From NCBI GenBank assembly GCA_934573935.1, contig CAKTMO010000006.1, positions 8,997 through 72,996 of the forward strand: DNA of 64,000 nt, written 5' to 3'. This DNA is from an uncultured Oscillospiraceae bacterium. Its GTDB lineage: Bacteria > Bacillota > Clostridia > Oscillospirales > Oscillospiraceae. The translations under genes were made by a program, and so were the position numbers. Shown one piece after another: positions 7,838 through 17,389 of the stretch. Under the pieces are notes generated by a model that was not told the origin of the DNA, made no database searches, and worked only from the letters and a program-made list of their open reading frames with translations. Numbering within the stretch: position 1 is the first letter of the stretch; each line of letters opens with the position of its first letter.

Positions 7838-8875
7838 TTACTCCAGAATGATCCAGTTTTCCTCGCGGGGGGTAACATGGCCGACGATGGCCGCGTCAGG
7901 GATCACGTCCCGCAGCTCCTTCAGGCAGGCTGCGGCATCGGCGGCGTTCACCGCCATCAGCAATCCGCCGCTGGTCTGGGGATCGTACAGCAGATCCTGC
8001 ATCGTGCGGCTGACGCCATTGCGGACGGTGACGCCTGCCTCGGCATATTCCCGATTCCGGTAAGCGCCGGCAGGGAGAAAGCCCATATCGGCAAGCTCCC
8101 AGGCTTCGGGATGGAAGGGGACATCGGCGCTTTGGATGTGGATGGTGCAGCCGCTGCCCTGGGCCATCTCAAAGCTGTGGCCCAGCAGCGCGAAACCGGT
8201 CACGTCGGTGCAGCTGTGAACGCGGTATTTCACCATAATGTCCCGTGCGGTCTTGTTCAGCGTGGCCATTTGCCGGTAGATACGCGCCATCACATCCTCG
8301 GACACCATTCCCGCTTTGGCGGAGGTCGTCAATACGCCGACGCCTAGGGGCTTGGTGAGGATCAGCACGTCGCCGGGCCGCGCGCCGCTGTTGGTGAGGA
8401 TGCGGTCAGGATGCACGAATCCCGACACCGCAAGGCCATAGATAGGCTCCGCGCCGTGGATGGTGTGCCCACCGGTGATGATAACGCCCGCCTCGTAGGC
8501 CTTGTCGTAACCGCCCCGCAGCAGCTCCTGCACCATGTCGGCGGTCATTGCCTCGGGAATACACATGATGTTCAGCGCCAGTTTCGGCTCGCCGCCCATG
8601 GCGTATATATCGCTGATGGCATTGGCCGCGGCGATCTGGCCGTACAGAAACGGATCGTCCACAATGGGCGGGAAAAAGTCGGTGGTCTGCACCAGCGCCG
8701 TATGCTCGTCCAGATAGTATACGCTGGCGTCGTCGGACTTGTCGAAGCCCACCAGCAGACGGGGATCGGTGTGGGTGCGGAAACCCTCCAGCAGATGCAC
8801 CAGTGTTCCTGCGCCCACCTTTGCGCCGCATCCGGCACATGAGGCCAGCTTGGTCAATTTCACTTCAGTTTCCAT
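7838..8875 (-). CDS. selD: Selenide, water dikinase
   Basis: A 345-residue SelD makes selenophosphate from selenide and ATP. The glycine-rich active-site loop is SCAGCGAKVG; C16 aligns with the catalytic Cys/Sec position and K19 with the essential lysine. The N-terminal ATP-binding AIRS domain has TTDFFPPIVDDPFLYGQIAAANAISDIYAMGG. The C-terminal domain contains TDVTGFALLGH and DPQTSGGLL. It is the last gene of a minus-strand selenium operon (YedE, TusA-like, Se/S-carrier-like, SelD). The active site is Cys, not selenocysteine. No selA, selB or selC is seen here. Confidence 0.96.
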   Translation of the reverse strand: METEVKLTKLASCAGCGAKVGAGTLVHLLEGFRTHTDPRLLVGFDKSDDASVYYLDEHTALVQTTDFFPPIVDDPFLYGQIAAANAISDIYAMGGEPKLALNIMCIPEAMTADMVQELLRGGYDKAYEAGVIITGGHTIHGAEPIYGLAVSGFVHPDRILTNSGARPGDVLILTKPLGVGVLTTSAKAGMVSEDVMARIYRQMATLNKTARDIMVKYRVHSCTDVTGFALLGHSFEMAQGSGCTIHIQSADVPFHPEAWELADMGFLPAGAYRNREYAEAGVTVRNGVSRTMQDLLYDPQTSGGLLMAVNAADAAACLKELRDVIPDAAIVGHVTPREENWIILE

Positions 8876-8878
8876 GCT

Positions 8879-9130
8879 TCAGTCCTCCTGGGCATCGGTG
8901 TGATACACGGTGGTGTATTGCTGTCCATCCCATGCCGCAATCTGTTCAATCTCGTCAAGGCATGGGCCGTCAGGCGGCAGATAGCGGTCCTCACAGCGGA
9001 CGCAGGTGCCGCAGCTGCTGCTGAGACTGCGCGGCACCGGCATCATCCGGCAGGAGACGCCCTGCTGCTGACATAGCTGCTTGTACCGCACTGCGCCGAA
9101 GTGGGAGAAAAACGTAACGATGTAAATCAC
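8879..9130 (-). CDS. Putative Se/S carrier-like protein (DUF3343)
   Basis: 83 residues when read from the GTG at 9130, whose first bases overlap the stop of the upstream TusA-like gene (GTGA overlap). The protein starts VIYIVTFFSHFGAVRYKQL. It contains a short SLSSSCGTCVRCE patch with three cysteines, matching the small DUF3343 family described as putative Se/S carriers and often found with selenium genes. I infer that it passes selenium between the TusA-like protein and SelD; the exact role is unknown. An in-frame GTG 21 nt further upstream is an alternative start. Confidence 0.78.
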   Translation of the reverse strand: MIYIVTFFSHFGAVRYKQLCQQQGVSCRMMPVPRSLSSSCGTCVRCEDRYLPPDGPCLDEIEQIAAWDGQQYTTVYHTDAQED

Positions 9131-9333
9131 TTGGTAAAGGTCAGCGTCCACTCGCCGTCCTTTTCCGAAACAGCGACCTGATAGCCCTGATGCTGGGCAT
9201 AACGGGTGGTGTTCTCGCGGGAGGCGTGGTTGTCTATGATGATCTGATAGGAGGGCTCTTTGCTCTCCATAGCGCTGCGCAGCAGTACAACGGGTTCGGG
9301 GCAGGAAAGACCCCGTGCGTCGATTACTTTCAT
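9127..9333 (-). CDS. TusA-family sulfurtransferase-like protein (YedF/SirA type)
   Basis: 68 residues with the family signature near the N-terminus, DARGLSCPEPV, where C11 is the persulfide/perselenide-carrying cysteine of the CPxP motif. TusA proteins relay sulfur for tRNA thiolation. YedF-type members beside YedE and SelD are believed to handle selenium. It lies 12 nt downstream of yedE and overlaps the next gene by 4 nt, so it is translationally coupled within the selenium operon. Confidence 0.88.
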   Translation of the reverse strand: MKVIDARGLSCPEPVVLLRSAMESKEPSYQIIIDNHASRENTTRYAQHQGYQVAVSEKDGEWTLTFTK

Positions 9334-9345
9334 ATCGGTATCTCC

Positions 9346-10428
9346 TTATTTCTTCTTGAAAGTGTTCAGGCAGGCGATCAGCGCTACCACGATGATGCCG
9401 AGGATCACGGCGATCTTACCGGCGCTGGTGGGGCCGTCGGCGCTGGAGGCCAGGCCGAAGTTGTGGCAGAAAGCAGCGCCCACGATCAGGCCCAGAACGG
9501 TCACAGCGCTGTCGGAGTTGCCCTCGCCGGACAGCACCAGCTGGCGCAGGGGGCATCCACCCAGCAGCACGCAGCCAAAGCCCACCAGCAGCATGCCGAG
9601 GCAGTTCCAGAGGCCGTCGGTGTGGGCCACGGGCTGGCCCTCAAAGCCCAGGTGGAAGAAGGTGGCTTCGCTTACGCCGTTGAGGATCAGGTTGCAGACC
9701 AGTGCGCTGACCAGAATGGCGCCAAAGCCCATCAGCAGCTTCGGCTCACGGAACAGCACGACGTCACGGATGCCGCCCACCATGCACAGGCGGGTACGCT
9801 GGGCCAGAGCGCCCACAATGAGACCGGCTGCCAGGCTGATGGCCACAGCAGCGTGCTTGGCGCCTGGGCCGCCGCCCGCTTCCGTGAAGAAGATGAAGGC
9901 GGGAGCCGCCACCAGCAGAATAAAAACGATCACCTGAACAACGGGGAAGATCACGCCGTCCAGCTTGGGCTGGGCATAGGTGCGCTTCAGGGAATAGCCC
10001 CGCTTCAGGAAGAACACACCGGCAAGGATGCCCAGCGCAAAACCCAGCAGGCCCAGCAGCGCGTTCAGATCGCCGCCTGCCAGACGCAGGATCATACGGA
10101 AGGGGCAGCCCAGGAACATCAGGCAGCCCACCATGACGAAGAAGCCCAGCACAAAGCGGGTGACGGGAGCGCTGCCGCCCTTGGCGGAAAACTCATTTTT
10201 GGCAAGGGCCATCACAAAGCTGCCCAGCACCAGGCCGATGATCTCAGGCCGGATGTACTGCACAGCGGCGGCACGGTGCAGGCCGAGACCACCGGCGGTA
10301 TCCCGCAGGAAACAGGCGATGCAGAACCCCATGTTGGCAGGATTGCCGAAAAAGACCAGCAGCGATGCGATCACACCGATGATCAGTCCGGCAACCACGA
10401 TTTGAATTCGTTCGCGTTTGACATTCAT
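9346..10428 (-). CDS. yedE: YedE-family putative selenium transporter
   Basis: 360 residues with about ten hydrophobic segments. The two halves both carry the family's G-C-P-type motifs: GCLMFLGCPFRMILRLAGGD in the first half and GCVLLGGCPLRQLVLSGEG in the second. YeeE/YedE proteins move thiosulfate or related chalcogen compounds; the YedE group next to SelD and TusA is annotated as a selenium transporter. It is the first gene of the minus-strand selD operon and diverges from a cysteine-desulfurase-like gene. The ribosome binding site is AAGAGGAG upstream of ATG 10428. Confidence 0.88.
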   Translation of the reverse strand: MNVKRERIQIVVAGLIIGVIASLLVFFGNPANMGFCIACFLRDTAGGLGLHRAAAVQYIRPEIIGLVLGSFVMALAKNEFSAKGGSAPVTRFVLGFFVMVGCLMFLGCPFRMILRLAGGDLNALLGLLGFALGILAGVFFLKRGYSLKRTYAQPKLDGVIFPVVQVIVFILLVAAPAFIFFTEAGGGPGAKHAAVAISLAAGLIVGALAQRTRLCMVGGIRDVVLFREPKLLMGFGAILVSALVCNLILNGVSEATFFHLGFEGQPVAHTDGLWNCLGMLLVGFGCVLLGGCPLRQLVLSGEGNSDSAVTVLGLIVGAAFCHNFGLASSADGPTSAGKIAVILGIIVVALIACLNTFKKK

Positions 10429-10591
10429 TTGGATATTTCTCCTCTTTATAAAATAATCTTACCATAAGATACCACTCTGGTTGATAGATTGTCCAATATC
10501 AATTATAGATATATCCACTAAAAAGATTTGCGTTTCCAATAAATGTGTGGTAAGCTAATGAAAAGCAAGAAAAACAAAGGAGTGCGAGACC

Positions 10592-11755
10592 GTGGAACGG
10601 ATCTATCTGGACAATGCCAGCACCAGCTTTCCAAAGGTGGAGGGCGTGGCCGAGGCGGTGTATCATTATATCAGGGACTGCGGCTGCAACATCAGCCGCG
10701 GCGACTATGACGAGGCGTATCAGGCGGAGGAGACGGTGCTGCATACCCGTCAACTGCTGACGGAGCTGTTTCACGGCCCCGATTGCCGCAACGTGGTTTT
10801 TACCCGCAATATTACGGAGAGCCTGAATGTTCTGCTGAAGGGCCTGCTGCATGCGGGGGACCACGTGCTGGTTTCCGCGATGGAGCACAATGCCGTCATG
10901 CGTCCGCTGGTACAGCTGGAGGAGCGGGGCGTCACCTTTGACCGCATTCCCTGCGGCGCGGACGGCACGCTGAATGTGTCGGCAATGGAGACGCTGCTGC
11001 GTCCCAATACCCGCGCGGTGGTGATGCTGCATGCCAGCAATGTCTGCGGCACGGTGATGCCGGCGGCGCAGGTGGGGGCGTTTTGTCAGCGCCACGGATT
11101 ACGGTTTATTCTGGATACCGCCCAGACGGCGGGGGTGCTGCCGATCCACATGGAGGAGATGCACATTGACGCACTGGCCTTTACCGGCCACAAGGGGCTG
11201 CTGGGCCCACAGGGCGTCGGCGGCTTTATTCTTCAGCCGGAGCTGGTGGATCAGGTGACGCCGCTGATCGCGGGCGGCACGGGAAGCGTCAGTCATGAGG
11301 AGCGGATGCCGTCCTTCATGCCGGATCGTTTCGAGGCGGGGACCATGAATCTTCCTGGCATTATGGGGCTGCATGCCGCCCTTTGCTGGCTGAAGCAGGA
11401 ATCCATTGAAGCGGTGCGGGCCCACGAATTGGCCTTGACAGAGCGCTTCCTGAACGGCGCATTGGAGATCCCGCGCCTGCGCATGGTGGGGCGGCAGGAC
11501 ACGCTGAACCGTGTCGGCGTGGTGTCCGTAACGGCGGAGGGACTGGATCCCGCGCTGATGGCCGATGCTCTGGAGCGGGAATATGGCATCATGGTGCGCG
11601 TGGGGCTCCACTGTGCGCCCAATGCCCACAAAACACTTGGGACATTTCCCACAGGAACGGTACGGTTTTCCTTCGGGTATCGCAACACGCCGCAGCAGGT
11701 GGATACGGTGCTGGCCGCTTTGCGTGATTTGTGCGGGAGGACGGCATGGAACTGA
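10592..11755 (+). CDS. Cysteine desulfurase / selenocysteine lyase-like aminotransferase class V
   Basis: A 387-residue PLP enzyme starting [14 protein letters not shown], typical of the class-V desulfurase subfamily. The Schiff-base lysine is K201 in [13 protein letters not shown], the PLP-binding HAS/DTAQ segments are present, and a loop cysteine occurs near C341 in [10 protein letters not shown]. Such enzymes release sulfur or selenium from cysteine or selenocysteine. Its place between the selD/yedE operon and a LysR regulator suggests it supplies selenium or sulfur to that module (inference). The LysR gene overlaps its end by 10 nt, implying one transcript. Confidence 0.86.
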   Translation: MERIYLDNASTSFPKVEGVAEAVYHYIRDCGCNISRGDYDEAYQAEETVLHTRQLLTELFHGPDCRNVVFTRNITESLNVLLKGLLHAGDHVLVSAMEHNAVMRPLVQLEERGVTFDRIPCGADGTLNVSAMETLLRPNTRAVVMLHASNVCGTVMPAAQVGAFCQRHGLRFILDTAQTAGVLPIHMEEMHIDALAFTGHKGLLGPQGVGGFILQPELVDQVTPLIAGGTGSVSHEERMPSFMPDRFEAGTMNLPGIMGLHAALCWLKQESIEAVRAHELALTERFLNGALEIPRLRMVGRQDTLNRVGVVSVTAEGLDPALMADALEREYGIMVRVGLHCAPNAHKTLGTFPTGTVRFSFGYRNTPQQVDTVLAALRDLCGRTAWN

Positions 11756-12642
11756 AGCAATTGCAATCATTTTGCGCCGTTGTAAAGTACAGAAGCTTCA
11801 CAAAAGCAGCAGAGAAATTATACCTGTCTCAGCCTACCATCAGCACCCATGTGCGGCAGCTGGAGGAGGAATTTCAGACCAGCCTGATCATCCGCACCAC
11901 CAAGTCCGTGGAGGTAACGCCGCGCGGTCAGGAGCTGTACGAGTGCGCCTGCAATATCGTGAATCTGCGGGACAACCTGATGCGCAGCTGGAGCGACGAG
12001 GATGAAAAAATGATCCGCATCGGTGCGTCCACCATTCCCTCCGCCTACATCCTTCCGGAGATACTGCCCGCTTTCCGTGCCATACGGCCCACGTCGCAGT
12101 TTCTTGTGTTCCAGAGTGACAGTCAGGGCATCGTGGACGGCCTGCTGTGCGGCGCGTTTGACGTGGGACTGATCGGCGCGGATATGCATGAGGAGGCGCT
12201 GGAGCTGACGCCCTTTTATGAGGATCGCATGGTGCTGATCACGCCGGTCAACGAGCATTTTCGCGGCTTCGCCGAAAAAGGCGCCATGACGCTGCCGGAG
12301 ATCTGCCGCGAGCCGATGCTGCTGCGGGAAAAGGGCAGCGGCAGCAAGAAATGCGTGTCTGCCTATTTCGAGCAGATGGGTGTGGACGAATGCGACTTGA
12401 CCATTACGGCGCGGCTCAACGATCAGGAATCCATCAAGAATCTGGTGGCCGGCGGGCTGGGGATCTCCATTATTTCAGAAAAAGCCGCCGAAGATGCGGT
12501 GAAGTCCGGACGGTTGATGACATTTCCGCTGCCGGAGGCCGGTGTGCGGCGTTCGTTGTACGTTGCTTGCCGCCGCGGTGCGCCGATGAACGGCCAGACC
12601 CACCAGTTTGTTAATTTCGTCAAAGCTTTTTATCAAAATTGA
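11746..12642 (+). CDS. LysR-family transcriptional regulator
   Basis: 298 residues. The N-terminal winged HTH is [25 protein letters not shown] followed by [15 protein letters not shown]. The C-terminal substrate-binding fold (about 90-295) includes [20 protein letters not shown]. The ATG at 11746 overlaps the upstream desulfurase gene. By the usual LysR logic it may control its own operon and perhaps the divergent yedE-selD operon; the 163-bp gap between 10428 and 10592 would be the target. The coinducer is unknown. Confidence 0.88.
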   Translation: MELKQLQSFCAVVKYRSFTKAAEKLYLSQPTISTHVRQLEEEFQTSLIIRTTKSVEVTPRGQELYECACNIVNLRDNLMRSWSDEDEKMIRIGASTIPSAYILPEILPAFRAIRPTSQFLVFQSDSQGIVDGLLCGAFDVGLIGADMHEEALELTPFYEDRMVLITPVNEHFRGFAEKGAMTLPEICREPMLLREKGSGSKKCVSAYFEQMGVDECDLTITARLNDQESIKNLVAGGLGISIISEKAAEDAVKSGRLMTFPLPEAGVRRSLYVACRRGAPMNGQTHQFVNFVKAFYQN

Positions 12643-12675
12643 CGGCGGCAGCGCAAGAAATTTCCGCGACTTTGA

Positions 12676-12704
12676 TTGACAAGCGCACAGCGGTGTGATA
12701 TAAC
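12676..12704 (+). promoter_or_regulatory. Strong SigA promoter for the SCIFF peptide gene
   Basis: A perfect TTGACA (12676-12681), 17-bp spacer and TATAAC (12699-12704) with an extended TGA just before the -10. GGGAGG follows 9 nt upstream of the peptide ATG. Confidence 0.78.
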
Positions 12705-12737
12705 TTTATAAGATAATCACATGGGAGGACATTCATC

Positions 12738-12887
12738 ATGAAGCACATCAATACCATCGAGACTCGTGACCTTTGCGAGAGCGCCAAGAACGGCGGCTGC
12801 GGCGAGTGCCAGACTTCCTGCCAGTCTGCCTGCAAGACCAGTTGCGGTATTGCCAATCAGGCCTGCGAAAACAAGGAAACCAAGTAA
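12738..12887 (+). CDS. scfA: SCIFF ranthipeptide precursor (Cys-rich, 49 residues)
   Basis: A short 49-residue peptide. The C-terminal half reads CGECQTSCQSAC then KTSCGIANQAC, the hallmark of the 'six Cys in forty-five' precursor that is near-universal in Clostridia. Six cysteines (21, 24, 28, 32, 36, 43) lie in the tail; an additional C13 is unusual. The neighbouring radical-SAM maturase is expected to make thioether cross-links from these cysteines. It has a strong promoter, a GGGAGG ribosome binding site and a hairpin terminator between it and the maturase, which would keep peptide expression higher. The product's function is not known. Confidence 0.95.
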   Translation: MKHINTIETRDLCESAKNGGCGECQTSCQSACKTSCGIANQACENKETK

Positions 12888-12907
12888 ACGGGTACTTGAA
12901 ACTATGA

Positions 12908-12933
12908 TGCCGCCCCTTTTGGGCGGCATTTTT
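12908..12933 (+). terminator. Attenuating terminator between scfA and scfB
   Basis: TGCCGCCC pairs with GGGCGGCA across a 5-nt loop and is followed by five T. Partial read-through would supply the maturase at a lower level than the precursor. Confidence 0.8.
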
Positions 12934-12953
12934 AGCGTGAGGGGAATATAAGT

Positions 12954-14339
12954 ATGATTCATCAATATAAACTGGGCGGCTACAACATCGTGCTGGATAT
13001 TTGCTCCGGCTCTGTCCACGCGGTGGACGAGCTGGCCTATGATATCATCGCCATGTTCGAGACGGACAGCCGCGAGACCATTGTCCAAAAGCTGGCGGAA
13101 AAGTATCACGCCGCCGAGGGCGTGACGCCGGAAGAGATCGGCGCGTGCTACGACCAGATCGCCCAGCTGAAGGCGGCAGGCAAGTTGTTTACAGCCGATA
13201 CCTTTCAGCCCATGGCGGGCGAACTGAAGGCCCGTACCTCCGGCGTTATCAAGGCCCTGTGCCTGCACATCGCCCACACCTGCAACCTGAACTGCTCCTA
13301 TTGCTTTGCCAGCCAGGGCAAATATCACGGCGATCGTGCCCTGATGAGCTTTGAGGTGGGCAAGCAGGCGCTGGATTTCCTCATTGAAAATTCCGGCTCC
13401 CGCCACAATCTGGAGGTGGATTTCTTCGGCGGTGAGCCGCTGATGAACTTCGATGTGGTAAAGAAGCTGGTGGCATATGCCCGTTCCATCGAAAAAGAAC
13501 ATGGGAAGCATTTTCGCTTTACACTGACGACAAACGGCGTACTGATCGATGATGACGTGATCGAATTTGCCAACCGCGAAATGAGCAACGTGGTGCTGAG
13601 TCTGGATGGCCGCAAGGAGATCCACGACCGCTATCGCGTGGACTACGCCGGAAACGGCAGCTGGGAGAAGATCGTGCCGAAATTCCAGAAGCTGGTGGAC
13701 GCCCGCGGCGGAAAGAACTACTACATGCGCGGCACCTTTACCCACGCCAATCCGGATTTTTTAGAGGATATTAAGACCATGCTGGATCTGGGCTTTTCCG
13801 AGCTGAGCATGGAGCCGGTGGTGACCGCGGCGGATGACCCCTCTGCACTGACCGCAGAGGACAGAGCCATCGTCATGGAGCAGTATGAAAAGCTGGCGGC
13901 ACTGATGCTGCAGCGGGACAAAGAGGGGAGACCCTTTACCTTCTATCATTATATGATCGACCTGAAGGGCGGCCCCTGCATCTACAAGCGGATCTCCGGC
14001 TGCGGCTCCGGCACGGAGTATATGGCTGTGACGCCCTGGGGCGACCTGTATCCCTGCCACCAGTTTGTGGGCGATGAGAAATTCAAGCTGGGCGATATCT
14101 GGCACGGCGTGGATAACCACGCCATTCAGGAGGAATTTGCCTCCTGCAACGTTTATGCCCACGAGGAGTGCAAGGACTGCTGGGCGCGGCTGTACTGCTC
14201 CGGCGGCTGCGCCGCCAACGCCTATCATGCTACCGGCTCTGTCCGAGGTGTGTATGAGGCGGGCTGCGAGCTGTTCCGCAAGCGTATGGAGTGCGCCATC
14301 ATGGTGGCGGTGGCCCGCGAACTGGGTGCGGCGCAATGA
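12954..14339 (+). CDS. scfB: SCIFF radical-SAM maturase (thioether bridge-forming)
   Basis: A 461-residue SPASM-type radical SAM enzyme. The N-terminal RRE-like precursor-binding region (about 1-85) is followed by the CxxxCxxC 4Fe-4S motif CNLNCSYC and the glycine-rich FFGGEPL. The C-terminal SPASM/auxiliary cluster region has many cysteines (CIYKRISGCGSG, PCHQF, EECKDCWARLYCSGGC). It is a full-length family member. Directly downstream of the SCIFF peptide gene, it is expected to install thioether links from Cys to acceptor residues. Its stop overlaps the next gene's ATG by 4 nt. Confidence 0.95.
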   Translation: MIHQYKLGGYNIVLDICSGSVHAVDELAYDIIAMFETDSRETIVQKLAEKYHAAEGVTPEEIGACYDQIAQLKAAGKLFTADTFQPMAGELKARTSGVIKALCLHIAHTCNLNCSYCFASQGKYHGDRALMSFEVGKQALDFLIENSGSRHNLEVDFFGGEPLMNFDVVKKLVAYARSIEKEHGKHFRFTLTTNGVLIDDDVIEFANREMSNVVLSLDGRKEIHDRYRVDYAGNGSWEKIVPKFQKLVDARGGKNYYMRGTFTHANPDFLEDIKTMLDLGFSELSMEPVVTAADDPSALTAEDRAIVMEQYEKLAALMLQRDKEGRPFTFYHYMIDLKGGPCIYKRISGCGSGTEYMAVTPWGDLYPCHQFVGDEKFKLGDIWHGVDNHAIQEEFASCNVYAHEECKDCWARLYCSGGCAANAYHATGSVRGVYEAGCELFRKRMECAIMVAVARELGAAQ

Positions 14340-15676
14340 GCGCCCCCATCTGCGATTTTGTTCGCCGGTATACGCAGAGCTGTCCTGTCCGTTTTCATAT
14401 GCCCGGCCATAAAGGGGAGGCCCTGTTGGGCTTTGAACCGCTGGATATAACGGAGATCGACGGCGCGGATGAGCTGTTCACCGCCCACGGCATCATTGCG
14501 GAGAGCGAGGCACAGGCCGGTGCGCTGTTTGGCGCCCACACGGTGTACGCCACCGGCGGATCGACTCTGTGCATCCAGACCATGCTGCACCTGACGGCGC
14601 TGTACGCCGCGTCGAAAGGGGAGCGGCCCTGCATTTTAGCGGCCCGCAACGCCCATAAGGCGTTTATCAACGCCGCCGCGCTGCTGGATCTGGAGGTGCG
14701 GTGGCTTTACCCTGATACAGAGGGCGATACCTATGTCAGCTGCCCTGTTACACCGGAGAAAGTGCGCCGTATGTTGGCAAGCACCATAGAGCACCCCACG
14801 GCGGTATATCTGACAAGTCCGGATTATCTGGGCAACATTCAGGACATTCGGGGCATCGCAGAGGTCTGCCATCAGTACGGCGTGCTGCTGGTGGTGGATA
14901 ACGCCCATGGCGCCTATTTGAAGTTTCTGCCGCAGTCCCGTCATCCCATGGATCTTGGCGCGGATATGTGCTGCGATTCCGCCCACAAAACACTGGGCGT
15001 TATCACCGGCGGCGCGTATCTGCACATTTCGCCTGCCGCACCCCAATTGCTGAGGCAGCAGGCGAAGGCGTCCATGTCGCTGTTTGGCTCCAGCAGTCCG
15101 TCCTATCTGATCTTGCAGTCGCTGGACGCCGCCAACGACCGGATGGCGCAGTTTCAGGAGAAGCTGGCAGCGTTTCTGCCCCGTGTCAGCGCGTTAAAAG
15201 ACCGTTTGACAGCCCACGGCTTTTCTCTGGCAGGAGACGAGCCGCTGAAGATAACGCTTTGCCCGAAGTCTTTCGGCTATACCGGCACGCAGATCGCCGC
15301 TTTGCTGGAGGAATATCGGATGTTTCCGGAATTCTATGATGCGGATCATGTGGTACTGATGCTGTCACCCGCAAACGGGGAAAGGGATCTGGCGCAGCTA
15401 AAGCGCACGCTTTGCGGCGTTCCGCGGAAACCGGCCGTCTGCCAGCCGCCGCCGGCCGTTCCGCATCCGGAGCAGGTACTGCCCCCGCGCTGTGCGCTGA
15501 TGCGGGAAAGCGAAATACTGCCGCTGGAGCAATGCCTGGGGCGCATCTCGGCTGCCGCTGCGATCAGCTGCCCGCCGGCCATTCCCATCGCCGTGTGCGG
15601 CGAGCGTATGGACCGGCAGGTGGTGGACTGTTTGCGCTATTATGACGTTTCGGCCTGTGCAGTCGTAAAAGAATAG
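14336..15676 (+). CDS. Orn/Lys/Arg decarboxylase-family PLP enzyme
   Basis: 446 residues from the ATG overlapping the scfB stop. The fold-I PLP decarboxylase signatures are present: FHMPGHKGE near the N-terminus, the VVDNAHGAY aspartate and the Schiff-base lysine in CDSAHKTLGVITGG. It is shorter than classical inducible decarboxylases and lacks their N-terminal wing domain, like the arginine/lysine decarboxylases of Bacillus (SpeA/YaaO type). The substrate cannot be fixed from sequence. Co-translation with the SCIFF maturase is notable; whether the linkage is functional is unknown. Confidence 0.83.
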   Translation: MSAPICDFVRRYTQSCPVRFHMPGHKGEALLGFEPLDITEIDGADELFTAHGIIAESEAQAGALFGAHTVYATGGSTLCIQTMLHLTALYAASKGERPCILAARNAHKAFINAAALLDLEVRWLYPDTEGDTYVSCPVTPEKVRRMLASTIEHPTAVYLTSPDYLGNIQDIRGIAEVCHQYGVLLVVDNAHGAYLKFLPQSRHPMDLGADMCCDSAHKTLGVITGGAYLHISPAAPQLLRQQAKASMSLFGSSSPSYLILQSLDAANDRMAQFQEKLAAFLPRVSALKDRLTAHGFSLAGDEPLKITLCPKSFGYTGTQIAALLEEYRMFPEFYDADHVVLMLSPANGERDLAQLKRTLCGVPRKPAVCQPPPAVPHPEQVLPPRCALMRESEILPLEQCLGRISAAAAISCPPAIPIAVCGERMDRQVVDCLRYYDVSACAVVKE

Positions 15677-15679
15677 AAG

Positions 15680-15716
15680 AATGGGACCGTGGTGCATTGC
15701 CACGGTCCCATTGTTA
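15680..15716 (+). terminator. Terminator after the decarboxylase gene
   Basis: AATGGGACCGTGG pairs perfectly with CCACGGTCCCATT around a 7-nt loop. The T tract is weak (TTGTT). Confidence 0.7.
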
Positions 15717-15768
15717 ATATCAACAAATTCCACACTGCGTAATTGTGCTTTTTCCACATAAGCTTCCC

Positions 15769-15797
15769 TTGACTTTCTGAGAGCGGAGCATTATAAT
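15769..15797 (+). promoter_or_regulatory. SigA promoter of the MATE gene
   Basis: TTGACT (15769-15774), 17-bp spacer and a perfect TATAAT (15792-15797). Confidence 0.78.
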
Positions 15798-15835
15798 CGG
15801 TCAGCAAAATGCAAAGGAAAGTGAGGAAACAAGCC

Positions 15836-17341
15836 ATGGAACAGGCGCGCAGGCATGTTGGTACGTCGTCGCTTTTTCAGCCGGTGGATCTGACGCAGGG
15901 CGTGTGTTGGAAGACCATCCTGATCTTTTCGCTGCCGATTATTCTCTCTTATTTGCTGCAGCAGGTGTATACGATCAGCGACGCCGCCATTGTGGGCCAG
16001 ACGCTGACTGCCCAGGAGGTGGCCGGTGTAAATGACACCACATCGCTGGTGTTTATCTTTTTACAGTTTGCCTTTGGCGTAAGCGCAGGCTTCTGCGTCA
16101 TTACCTCGTGCAGTGTAGGCTGCCGCGACCAGCGGGGCGTGCGCCGCTCGCTGGCAACGCAGATCCTGCTGTCTGCGGCTTTGACGGTGCTGCTGACGGT
16201 ATTGGCGCTGACGCTGCTGGACCCTATGCTGGCGTGGATCCATATTACACCGGATAATCCGGAGGTCTATCGGGCCGCCCATACGTATTGCGCCGTGATC
16301 TTTGCGGGCATCGGCGCGCAGCTTTTCTATAATTTCATCTGCTCATTCCTTCGCAGTCTGGGCGATTCCGTTACGCCCCTGCTGTTTTTGCTGTTTTCCA
16401 CGGTTTTGAACGTTGGGCTGGATCTGCTGTTTATCCTGTCCTTTCGCTGGGGTGTTACCGGTGCGGCGGTGGCCACGGTGGCGGCGCAGCTTATCAGCAC
16501 GGTGGCCTGCTTTATTTACGCCCTGTTCCGGTATCCGGACATCCGGCCGCATCGGGAGGACTGGCGCGTCACCTGGTGGGATATCCGCCGCCATATCACG
16601 CAGGGCGTCCCGCTGGGTCTGCAGTTCTCTGTTCTGGCGGTGGGTATCATCGTGATGCAGAGTATGGTGGTACGCTTTGACATGCTGGACGGCGTCATGG
16701 CTTCCAACGCGGCGCAGAACGGCTTTGGCGCGGCCAACAAGCTTTCCAACCTGATGATGACGCCGATGAACGGCCTGGGTGCGGCTATGACCAGCTTCAC
16801 CGCCCAGAATCTGGGCGCGGGAAAGCCGGACCGCATCAAACGGGGGACCCTTCAGGCACTGGTGATGATGGCAATTCTGGCGGTGGCTGCCGCGGGGATC
16901 GGTCTGCTGCTGACCTGCAGCGAGTTCTATCTGCGGATCTTTCTCAGTGCGGATAAGGTGACGGCGGATACCATCCGATACGGAAATGCCCTGCTCTATG
17001 TGGACTTTTCCATGTATCTGTTTCTGGGCTTTATCTTTGCAGTGCGCAACTGCGTGCAGGGGATCGGCAGGTCGGAATTTGTCCTTGGCGCAGGGGCAGC
17101 GGAGCTGGTGGCGCGGATCGTGGTCAGCCTGCTGCTGCCGCCGCTGTTTGCCGGAGGCACCATTGACGCGAGCGCATCGCCGGTGGCGTTCTATGCCCTG
17201 TGCGCCGCCGATCCCTTCGCGTGGATTGCCTCCGACGCCGTGCTGATGACGCCGTTTGTGCGCAATATCCTGAAGGGCGACTACCGCTATATGCACCGCC
17301 ACAGAATACGGCAGGGCGCGGAGGAAAACGCACTGTCCTGA
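15836..17341 (+). CDS. MATE-family efflux transporter
   Basis: 501 residues with twelve predicted membrane helices arranged as two MatE repeats (about 20-185 and 250-420). The N-terminal helix contains FSLPIILSYLLQQVYTISDAAIVGQ and the second repeat includes LMMTPMNGLGAAMTSFTAQNLGAG. MATE proteins export cationic drugs or metabolites by Na+ or H+ antiport; the substrate is not evident. The ATG at 15836 has GAGGAAA about 9 nt upstream; an in-frame ATG at 15809 lacks a ribosome binding site. Confidence 0.9.
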   Translation: MEQARRHVGTSSLFQPVDLTQGVCWKTILIFSLPIILSYLLQQVYTISDAAIVGQTLTAQEVAGVNDTTSLVFIFLQFAFGVSAGFCVITSCSVGCRDQRGVRRSLATQILLSAALTVLLTVLALTLLDPMLAWIHITPDNPEVYRAAHTYCAVIFAGIGAQLFYNFICSFLRSLGDSVTPLLFLLFSTVLNVGLDLLFILSFRWGVTGAAVATVAAQLISTVACFIYALFRYPDIRPHREDWRVTWWDIRRHITQGVPLGLQFSVLAVGIIVMQSMVVRFDMLDGVMASNAAQNGFGAANKLSNLMMTPMNGLGAAMTSFTAQNLGAGKPDRIKRGTLQALVMMAILAVAAAGIGLLLTCSEFYLRIFLSADKVTADTIRYGNALLYVDFSMYLFLGFIFAVRNCVQGIGRSEFVLGAGAAELVARIVVSLLLPPLFAGGTIDASASPVAFYALCAADPFAWIASDAVLMTPFVRNILKGDYRYMHRHRIRQGAEENALS

Positions 17342-17389
17342 AAACGCGTGGCACTTTTGTTCTGCTTTACTTTTTCATCGGCCGCTCTC

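Noticed and set aside
16343-17302. Long antisense frame over the MATE gene
   Set aside because: His/Gln/Arg-rich shadow translation with no domain; the MATE gene has membrane helices and a consensus promoter.
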